From NCBI GenBank assembly GCA_017577565.1, contig PKRH01000176.1, forward strand, positions 1-5,116: a DNA stretch of 5,116 bases, read 5' to 3'. Position numbers and translations under genes: made by a program. The DNA comes from Thermoanaerobacterales bacterium. Lineage in GTDB: Bacteria > Actinomycetota > Acidimicrobiia > Acidimicrobiales > JACDCH01. Shown here one piece after another: positions 1 to 4,616 of this stretch. Position 1 is the stretch's first letter. Every line of letters starts with the position of its first letter. The notes under the pieces are model-generated. The model had not been told where the DNA came from, did not search any database, and saw only the letters and a list, made by a program, of their open reading frames with translations.

Positions 1-93
1 GAACTCGGCCTCGCGCAGCGGCCGCTCCGCGGTCGGCAAGCTGCAGGCGTCCACCGGCGCCCACGCCGCCCCGCTCCGCGCGGGCCCGTCCAC
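1..93 (-). CDS. 5' end of a divergent gene of unknown function (partial)
   Basis: Reading the minus strand from a GTG at 93-91 gives 31 codons without a stop up to the left edge. The last 18 read VDACSLPTAERPLREAEF. This stretch has ordinary protein composition, unlike the Arg/Pro-rich text of the opposite frame. A second GTG at 54-52 lies just before DACSLPTAERP and is an equally good start. From memory, not from a search, the segment LPTAERPLR-AEF resembles the N-terminus of small (about 100-residue) actinobacterial proteins that carry a later Cys-Cys-Ser-Phe-Phe motif. Their function is unknown to me, and that diagnostic part lies outside the window. The gene diverges from the methyltransferase with only 36 bases between starts (or 75 with the inner GTG), so the two would share a small promoter region in which I see no clear -10 or -35. 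Confidence 0.5.
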   Translation of the reverse strand, partial: MDGPARSGAAWAPVDACSLPTAERPLREAEF

Positions 94-129
94 CCCGCCG
101 GCCCGGACGACCGGCGGCGGGCCGCGGCC

Positions 130-1821
130 GTGGCCCGCCTCGTCGCCCGCGGCGAGCGGGCGGTGGGCGTCCGCCTCGACGGCCTGCGGGTCTGGGCGCT
201 CGCCGGCGGCCGCCCCGAGGCCGGGCCGGACGACGGGCCGCTCGACGCCGAGGCGGCCGCCGACCGGCTCGCGCCGGCGCTCGAGGCCGCGACCGACGGC
301 CGGCGCCGCCGGGCCCAGGGGCTGCACGTCACGCCCCGGTGGCTGGCCGAGCTGCTGGCCGACCGGGCGCTGCCGGCGGCGCCCGGTGCGGTCGCGGCCC
401 ACGGGCCCTGGCCGACGGTGTGCGACCCCGCCTGCGGCGGCGGCGCCGTGCTGCTGGCCGCGGCCCGCCACCTCCACCGCCTCGGCGTGCCCCGGCGGGC
501 GGTCGTGCGCGACCTCGTCTGGGGCGCGGACATCGACCCGGTCGGGCTGGCCGCGGCCGAGGCGGCGCTCGCGCTCTGGGCGGGCGAGGTGCCACCCCCG
601 GGCCGGCTGGTGGTCGGCGACCCCCTGCACGCGGGGGCGGCGGTGTGGGCCGACCCGCCGGCGGGCGGCTTCGGCGCCGTGGTCGGCAACCCGCCCTTCC
701 AGTGCCAGCTCGACCGCGCGACGGCCCGCGGCGCCGCCGAGCGGCGGCGGCTCCGGGCGCGCTACGGTCCCGCGGTCCGGGCCTACACGGACACGGCCTG
801 GCTGTTCCTCCTCGCCGGCTGCGAGCTGGTCCGGCCGGGCGGCCGGGTCGTCCTCGTGCAGCCGCGGTCGGTCGTGGCCGCCCGCGACGCGGCGGCGGTG
901 CGGGCCGCCGTCGGGCAGCGGGCCGCGCTGGTCGACCTGTGGCTCGACGAGCGGCGGGCCTTCGGCGCCGCGGTGGCGGTCTGCGCCCCGGTGCTGGAGC
1001 GCCGGCGGGCGATCCGTCCCGGCGACCGGCGCGACGACGGGGACTGGCGTCGCCCGCTGGCCGAGCAGGCGGCCGTCCCGCCGGTGGACCTCGGCCCGGG
1101 CCCGGTGCTGGGCGACCTGGCGGCCGTCGTCGCCGGCTTCCGGGACGAGTACTACGGGCTGGTCGGCGCCGTGCGGGAGCACGACGGCGAGGGCGGCGAC
1201 GGCGCCCCCGGGGACCGGGCCGCGCCGGCCCGCCTGGTGACCAGCGGCGCCGTCGACTGGGCCGGCACGAGCTGGGGCGAGCGGCCCGTGCGGTTCGCGA
1301 AGCGCCGCTGGCGGGCGCCGGTCGTCGACCCGGACCTCCTCGCCGGGGCCCCGGCCGCCGCCCGGCGCTGGGTGGAGCGCAGCCGCGGGCCGAAGCTCGT
1401 CGTCGCCTCGCAGACGCGGGTCGTCGAGGCGGCCGTCGACGAGGAGGGGAGCTGGGTGCCGTCGGTCCCGGCCCTCGCCGTGCTGCCGGCCGACCCGGCC
1501 GACCTGTGGCTGGTGGCCGCCGCGGTGCTGTCGCCGGCGGCGACCGCCTGGCTGGCCCGGCGCAGCGCGGGGACGGCGCTCGACCGCCACGGGATCAAGG
1601 TGTCGGGGCCCGACCTGGCGGCCCTGCCGCTGCCGCGCCGGGAGGCGGCGTGGCGGGAGGCGGCGTCGGCCCTCCGGTGTTTCGCCGGCCGCCCGACCAC
1701 CGTCGCGCTCGACCGCTACCTGGCCGCGGCGGCCGCCGCCTACGAGGTCGACGACGCCGTGACCACGTGGTGGCGGGATCGGGCGGGCCCGGCCGTGCGC
1801 ATCCGTCCGACGGACGGCTAG
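130..1821 (+). CDS. Solitary N6-adenine DNA methyltransferase with TaqI-like C-terminal specificity region
   Basis: This is a 563-residue class I SAM-dependent DNA methyltransferase of the N6-adenine gamma arrangement. Visible motifs in order are: a motif X-like GLHVTPRWLAELL at 64-76; motif I DPACGGGAVLL at 99-109 (SAM binding); motif II WGADIDP at 131-137; motif III VVGDPL at 161-166; catalytic motif IV NPPF at 187-190; and a hydrophobic strand/turn PGGRVVLVQPRS at 236-247. Residues 370-510, with RGPKLVVASQTR near 419-430 and TALDRHGIKVSGPDLAALPLP near 482-502, resemble the TaqI-like specificity domain that picks the target sequence. No nuclease motif is evident in the 60 residues before motif X, so this is not a complete Type IIG enzyme, and no restriction gene is visible beside it. 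The enzyme should act on genomic DNA in the cytoplasm; its target is unknown. The start is uncertain: the GTG at 130 is the most upstream one compatible with the divergent gene, GTG 163 is an alternative, and neither has a clear ribosome-binding site. Confidence 0.85.
   Translation: MARLVARGERAVGVRLDGLRVWALAGGRPEAGPDDGPLDAEAAADRLAPALEAATDGRRRRAQGLHVTPRWLAELLADRALPAAPGAVAAHGPWPTVCDPACGGGAVLLAAARHLHRLGVPRRAVVRDLVWGADIDPVGLAAAEAALALWAGEVPPPGRLVVGDPLHAGAAVWADPPAGGFGAVVGNPPFQCQLDRATARGAAERRRLRARYGPAVRAYTDTAWLFLLAGCELVRPGGRVVLVQPRSVVAARDAAAVRAAVGQRAALVDLWLDERRAFGAAVAVCAPVLERRRAIRPGDRRDDGDWRRPLAEQAAVPPVDLGPGPVLGDLAAVVAGFRDEYYGLVGAVREHDGEGGDGAPGDRAAPARLVTSGAVDWAGTSWGERPVRFAKRRWRAPVVDPDLLAGAPAAARRWVERSRGPKLVVASQTRVVEAAVDEEGSWVPSVPALAVLPADPADLWLVAAAVLSPAATAWLARRSAGTALDRHGIKVSGPDLAALPLPRREAAWREAASALRCFAGRPTTVALDRYLAAAAAAYEVDDAVTTWWRDRAGPAVRIRPTDG
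1803..1817. repeat. 15-bp odd palindrome at the end of the methyltransferase gene
   Basis: CCGTCCG-A-CGGACGG is a perfect inverted repeat with 7-base arms around one central base. It ends one base before the TAG stop of the methyltransferase. As RNA it could form a 6-bp stem with a 3-base loop; as DNA it has the shape of a dimeric regulator site. It sits immediately upstream of the TAGCGT hexamer that may drive the riboswitch transcript. The repeat is seen directly; its role is open, since it lies in coding sequence and may be fortuitous in DNA this rich in GC. Confidence 0.45.
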
Positions 1822-1824
1822 CGT
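1819..1824 (+). promoter_or_regulatory. Possible -10 element for the riboswitch-metX transcript
   Basis: TAGCGT fits the actinobacterial TANNNT -10 pattern and overlaps the TAG stop of the methyltransferase. A transcript starting about seven bases downstream (near 1831) would begin right at the 5' strand of riboswitch helix P1, which is what one would want. The hexamer 17 bases upstream (TGCGCA, 1796-1801) matches TTGACA at only three positions, so support is weak. The alternative is read-through from the methyltransferase gene. Confidence 0.22.
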
Positions 1825-1828
1825 GTCC

Positions 1829-1944
1829 CTCGACATCAAGAGCGGCTCGGCCCTCCCGGGCCGGCCCGGCAACCTGGTTCGGACAGCCAAGGTGCCATCC
1901 CGGGCAACCGGGGATGCGGCTCGTCAGGAGCAACCAAGTGTCCG
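1829..1944 (+). promoter_or_regulatory. SAM riboswitch (SAM-I / SAM-I/IV / SAM-IV clan) controlling metX
   Basis: The leader RNA contains, in the clan's order, the conserved blocks of SAM aptamers. P1 is CATC (1834-1837) with GATG (1913-1916), extended by two or three pairs around a bulged A1833. J1/2 is AAGAG (1838-1842). P2 is a long GC hairpin (1843-1853 with 1858-1868, loop TCCC, one C-C mismatch). The core CCCGGCAACC (1865-1874) follows. P3 is CCTGGTT (1873-1879) with AGCCAAGG (1885-1892), one bulged A, loop CGGAC. Then come AAGGTGCCA (1889-1897) and P4, CCCGG-GCAA-CCGGG (1899-1912). The kink-turn text GGAGGGA of classic SAM-I P2 is absent, while P4 is present, so SAM-I/IV or a SAM-I variant fits better than canonical SAM-I; the subclass is left open. 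Its position directly before metX matches the clan's usual targets, where bound SAM lowers expression. The stated end includes a proposed P3-loop pseudoknot at 1939-1944. Confidence 0.8.
1926..1930 (+). promoter_or_regulatory. metX: Ribosome-binding site AGGAG deciding the metX start
   Basis: AGGAG lies seven bases before GTG 1938, which is in frame with metX and has no intervening stop. None of the downstream in-frame candidates (ATG 2001, GTG 2085, ATG 2103) has a comparable site. It begins ten bases after the last base of P1 in the riboswitch, the arrangement expected for control of translation initiation. GGAGC (1927-1931) is also complementary to GCTCC at 1981-1985. Confidence 0.55.
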
Positions 1945-3308
1945 TCTCCCGAGTTCTTCACGGCTGTCCGGGCCCCGACAGCTCCACGCGGACAGATCAG
2001 ATGGCCCGATCTCGACAGCCGACCCGCCCGGCGCCCGCCGGTGACCCGCTCGCGCCGGAGCCCAGCGGCAACGGCGACGGCGGCGTGCCGCACCCGCGGC
2101 CGATGGTGACCGACGACGGCCTGGGCTTCCGGCGGGCCCACCCGAGCGCGCTGCCGGTCACCGGCGCGTGGCGTCCCGGTGACCCGCCCGGCCGGCGCAA
2201 GTTCCTCGAGCTGCCCCCCGACCGGCCGTTCGCGCTCGAGGGTGGCGGGCTGCTGCGCGGGGTCGTGCTCGCCTACGAGACCTGGGGCGAGCTGTCGCCC
2301 GAGCGCGACAACGCCGTCCTCGTGTGCCACGCGCTGACCGGCGACAGCCACGCCCACGGGCGCATCGAGGCCGGCCACCCCACGCCCGGCTGGTGGAACG
2401 GCATCGTCGGCCCGGGCGCCGCCATCGACACCGAGCGGTGGTTCGTCGTCTGCGTCAACGTCCTCGGCGGGTGCCAGGGCACGACCGGGCCGGCGTCGCC
2501 GCACCCCGACGACGGCCGGCCGTGGGCCTCGCGGTTCCCGGTCGTCACGATCCGCGACATGGTGCGCACCCAGGCCGCCGTCGCCGACCACTTGGGCATC
2601 GAGCGGTGGGCGCTCGTCGCCGGCGGCTCGATGGGCGGCATGCAGGTGCTCGAGTGGGGCGTGATGTACCCCGAGCGGGTGCGGGCGCTGCTGCCCATCG
2701 CCACGGCGGCCGCCGCCAGCGCCCAGCAGATCGGGTGGTGGAGCAGCGGCCGGCGGGCCATCGCCATGGACCCCCGCTGGCGGGGCGGCGAGTACTACGA
2801 CGCCGAGCCCGGCGACGGCCCCCACGAGGGCCTGGCCATCGCCCGGATGATCTCGATGATGACCTTCCGCAGCGACGACGTGTTCACGCAGCGGTTCGGG
2901 CGCCAGGTCGTCGAGCCGGTCGAGGGCTACTCGCTGTGGCAGCGGTTCCAGGTCGAGCGCTACCTGGAGTACCAGGGCGACAAGCTGGTCCGGCGCTTCG
3001 ACGCCAACAGCTACCTGCTGCTCACCAAGGCCATGGACCTGCACGACCTCGGCCGGGGCCGCAACGGGCTGCGCCCGGCCTTCGCCCGCCTGCGGGCGCC
3101 GGTGCTGTCGGTGGGCATCAGCAGCGACATCCTCTACCCGCCGCACCAGTCGCGGGAGATCGCCGAGCTGGCCCGGGAGGCCGGCGTCCCGGCCCGCTAC
3201 GCCGAGCTCGACAGCCCGCACGGGCACGACGCCTTCCTCATCGAGACGGAGCAGCTCGGTGCGGTGATCCGTGAGTTCCTGGCCAGCCTCGAGGACGACC
3301 ATGACTGA
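1938..3308 (+). CDS. metX: Homoserine O-acetyltransferase (MetX, alpha/beta hydrolase type)
   Basis: MetX transfers an acyl group, usually acetyl from acetyl-CoA, to the hydroxyl of homoserine in the cytoplasm. This is the first committed step of methionine synthesis. With the GTG 1938 start it has 456 residues. Hallmarks are HALTGDSHAHG at 131-141, HPTPGWW at 147-153, NVLGGCQGTTGP at 174-185, the nucleophile elbow GGSMGG at 229-234 (Ser231), Asp397 in SSDILYPP, and His430 in SPHGHDAFL. Together these give the complete Ser-Asp-His triad. Recognisable family sequence begins only near residue 56 (ATG 2103, which would give 401 residues). The first 55 residues are low-complexity, and the first 25 codons use more A/T third positions than the rest. 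I chose 1938 because it alone has a strong ribosome-binding site and sits directly behind the riboswitch; ATG 2001 (435 residues) remains possible. Some MetX homologues use succinyl-CoA, so the acyl donor is inferred. The gene overlaps the following one by eight bases. Confidence 0.93.
   Translation: MSVSRVLHGCPGPDSSTRTDQMARSRQPTRPAPAGDPLAPEPSGNGDGGVPHPRPMVTDDGLGFRRAHPSALPVTGAWRPGDPPGRRKFLELPPDRPFALEGGGLLRGVVLAYETWGELSPERDNAVLVCHALTGDSHAHGRIEAGHPTPGWWNGIVGPGAAIDTERWFVVCVNVLGGCQGTTGPASPHPDDGRPWASRFPVVTIRDMVRTQAAVADHLGIERWALVAGGSMGGMQVLEWGVMYPERVRALLPIATAAAASAQQIGWWSSGRRAIAMDPRWRGGEYYDAEPGDGPHEGLAIARMISMMTFRSDDVFTQRFGRQVVEPVEGYSLWQRFQVERYLEYQGDKLVRRFDANSYLLLTKAMDLHDLGRGRNGLRPAFARLRAPVLSVGISSDILYPPHQSREIAELAREAGVPARYAELDSPHGHDAFLIETEQLGAVIREFLASLEDDHD
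1963..1982 (+). other. RNA hairpin downstream of the riboswitch, possible expression-platform element
   Basis: GCTGTC (1963-1968) and GACAGC (1977-1982) form a perfect 6-bp stem with an 8-base GC-rich loop. No U-run follows, so it is not a standard intrinsic terminator. Bases 1962-1970 are also perfectly complementary over nine bases to 1880-1888 in the riboswitch P3 arm, so hairpin formation and that long-range pairing exclude each other. If metX starts at GTG 1938 this element lies inside the coding region; if it starts at ATG 2001 it lies in the leader. The pairing is seen in the sequence; any switching role is inference. Confidence 0.3.
3291..3295 (+). promoter_or_regulatory. Ribosome-binding site GAGGA for the sulfhydrylase-type gene
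   Basis: GAGGA lies five bases before ATG 3301, inside the last codons of metX. It decides the start: the frame is open further upstream (an in-frame ATG at 3271 lies inside metX), but 3301 has the best ribosome-binding site and a stop-start overlap with metX. Confidence 0.6.
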
Positions 3309-4545
3309 CACGCCCGGCTCCTGTCCGCCCGACGGCGCCGTCCCGGAGGCGACGGCGGAGATCGACGCCCGCTGGCACCCCGAGACGCGCGCCATCCGCG
3401 CCGGTCGCCGCTTCAGCCGCGACTCGCTCGCCCCCGTGCTGTTCCCGGCCACCACCTACGAGGTGGGCTCGGTCGAGGACCACCGGCGCATGGCCGGCGA
3501 GCCGCGCTCGACCCACTACTACTCCCGGTTCGGCAGCCCGACGGTGCACGAGTTCGAGCAGGCCGTCGCCGAGCTCGAGGGCGCCGAGGCGGCCCTGGCC
3601 TCGGCGTCGGGCATGGCGGCGATCACGGGGGTCGTCCTCGGCCTGTGCTCGGCCGGCGACCACGTCGTCGCCCAGCGCCAGGTCTTCTCGGTGACCTCGG
3701 CGCTGTTCACCTACCACCTGCCGCGCTTCGGCATCGAGGTGACCTTCGTCGACGGGACCGACCCCCAGCAGTTCGCCGACGCGGTGCGGCCGGGCCGCAC
3801 GCAGCTCGTCTTCGCCGAGACGCCGGCCAACCCGGCCCTGGCGCTGACCGACATCGAGGCGATCGCCGCCATCCCCGGCCCGTTCACGGTCATCGACTCG
3901 ACCTTCGCCACCCCGGTGCTGCAGCAGCCCCTGGCGCTGGGCGCCGACCTCGTCGTCCACGCGGCGACCAAGGGCCTGGCCGGGCACAACGACGCCCTGC
4001 TGGGCGTCGTGGCCGGCAGCCGCGACCTCATCGACGCCATCTGGGCGTGGCACGTCGTGCAGGGCGGCCAGGCCTCGCCGTTCGACGCCTGGAACGGCCT
4101 GCGCGGCATCCGCACGCTGTCGGCCCGGGTGCGCCAGCAGTGCGAGACCGCCCTGGCGGTCGCCGAGCACCTGGAGCGCCACCCCGCGGTCGCCCGGGTG
4201 TCGTACCCGGGGCTCGACTCGCACCCCCAGCGCGACCTGGCCAAGCGGCAGATGGCGGCGGGCGGGACGATCGTCGCCGTCGAGCTGGCCGGTGGGCTGG
4301 CCGCGGCCACGACGTTCTGCGAGTCGACCCGCGTCGCCCGCATGGCGCTGTCGCTCGGTGGCCCGGAGACGCTGGTCGTGCACCCCGCCTCGACGGTCGG
4401 GCGGCAGCTGACCCCGGCCGAGCGGGCGGAGCTGGGGATCTCGGACGGCCTGGTCCGCATCTCGGTCGGCCTCGAGCACGTCGACGACCTGATCGCCGAC
4501 CTCGACCAGGCGCTGGCCCGGGCCGAGGCCGCCGGCGCCGGCTGA
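3301..4545 (+). CDS. PLP-dependent trans-sulfuration enzyme, probable O-acylhomoserine sulfhydrylase or cystathionine gamma-synthase
   Basis: This 414-residue protein belongs to the Cys/Met-metabolism PLP family (fold type I). Motifs are YYSRFGSPT at 73-81 (Tyr and Arg that reach the partner subunit's PLP phosphate), SASGMAAI at 101-108 (phosphate contact), VIDSTFATP at 197-205 (Asp199 to the pyridine nitrogen), AATKGLAGHND at 221-231 with Lys224 as the Schiff-base lysine, HPAST at 361-365, and LVRISVGLEH at 384-393 with Arg386 for the substrate carboxylate. Next to metX it should replace the acyl group of O-acylhomoserine with sulfide (homocysteine) or with cysteine (cystathionine). The length and lack of a long insert are closer to MetB/MetZ-type proteins than to the longer MetY, so I give no gene symbol. 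Two usual Asn positions are changed: GSPT for the common NPT, and DST for DNT. Translation is probably coupled to metX through the ATGACTGA overlap. A gamma-lyase activity cannot be excluded from sequence alone. Confidence 0.9.
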   Translation: MTDTPGSCPPDGAVPEATAEIDARWHPETRAIRAGRRFSRDSLAPVLFPATTYEVGSVEDHRRMAGEPRSTHYYSRFGSPTVHEFEQAVAELEGAEAALASASGMAAITGVVLGLCSAGDHVVAQRQVFSVTSALFTYHLPRFGIEVTFVDGTDPQQFADAVRPGRTQLVFAETPANPALALTDIEAIAAIPGPFTVIDSTFATPVLQQPLALGADLVVHAATKGLAGHNDALLGVVAGSRDLIDAIWAWHVVQGGQASPFDAWNGLRGIRTLSARVRQQCETALAVAEHLERHPAVARVSYPGLDSHPQRDLAKRQMAAGGTIVAVELAGGLAAATTFCESTRVARMALSLGGPETLVVHPASTVGRQLTPAERAELGISDGLVRISVGLEHVDDLIADLDQALARAEAAGAG

Positions 4546-4574
4546 CGGCCGACCGCACGGCGACCGCGCCGCGG

Positions 4575-4601
4575 CGCGCCGGGCCGGGGCCGGACGGCGC
4601 G
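4575..4601 (+). terminator. Weak candidate terminator hairpin after the methionine operon
   Basis: CGCGCC (4575-4580) and GGCGCG (4596-4601) can form a 6-bp stem with a 15-base GC-rich loop, about 30 bases after the operon's stop codon. There is no U-tract. The place is right for a terminator between the met operon and the next gene, but such stems arise easily in DNA of this composition. Confidence 0.2.
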
Positions 4602-4604
4602 GCC

Positions 4605-4610
4605 TAGCCT
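4605..4610 (+). promoter_or_regulatory. Probable -10 element of a leaderless promoter for the DNA glycosylase gene
   Basis: TAGCCT matches TANNNT and ends six bases before the GTG at 4617, so transcription would be expected to start at or next to the start codon. No Shine-Dalgarno sequence precedes that GTG, which fits a leaderless mRNA, a common arrangement in actinobacteria. There is no recognisable -35 hexamer in the GC-rich run upstream. Confidence 0.4.
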
Positions 4611-4616
4611 GCCGCC

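Noticed and set aside
1763..1770. CCACGTGG palindrome.
   Set aside because: It lies within methyltransferase codons and is short; no promoter or regulator context supports it.
130..1821. Reading the methyltransferase as part of a new defence island.
   Set aside because: No nuclease, helicase, ATPase or mobile-element gene is visible; the neighbours are methionine biosynthesis and DNA repair housekeeping genes.
339..1937. The metX frame stays open far upstream, through the whole methyltransferase gene, which would suggest a giant fused protein.
   Set aside because: The upstream translation is Arg/Gly/Ala/Pro shadow text with no motif, while the other frame gives a complete methyltransferase. 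Long stop-free frames are expected at this GC content.
1994..2012. AGATC...GATCT inverted repeat enclosing ATG 2001, as a possible start-masking hairpin.
   Set aside because: Only 5-bp arms, and ATG 2001 has no ribosome-binding site; mentioned only in connection with the start ambiguity.
1823..2044. A 73-codon plus-strand frame beginning GTG 1823.
   Set aside because: It covers the riboswitch core and lacks a ribosome-binding site; the conserved RNA blocks explain this stretch better than a protein does.
1836..3455. Long open frames on the minus strand across metX and the sulfhydrylase gene (also 3238-4479 and 3711-4862).
   Set aside because: They are antiphase shadows of genes with strong motifs; their translations are low-complexity and show no family signature.
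4566..4577. Perfect 12-bp palindrome GCGCCGCGGCGC after the met operon.
   Set aside because: Only G and C, with no room for a hairpin loop, and expected by chance in this composition.
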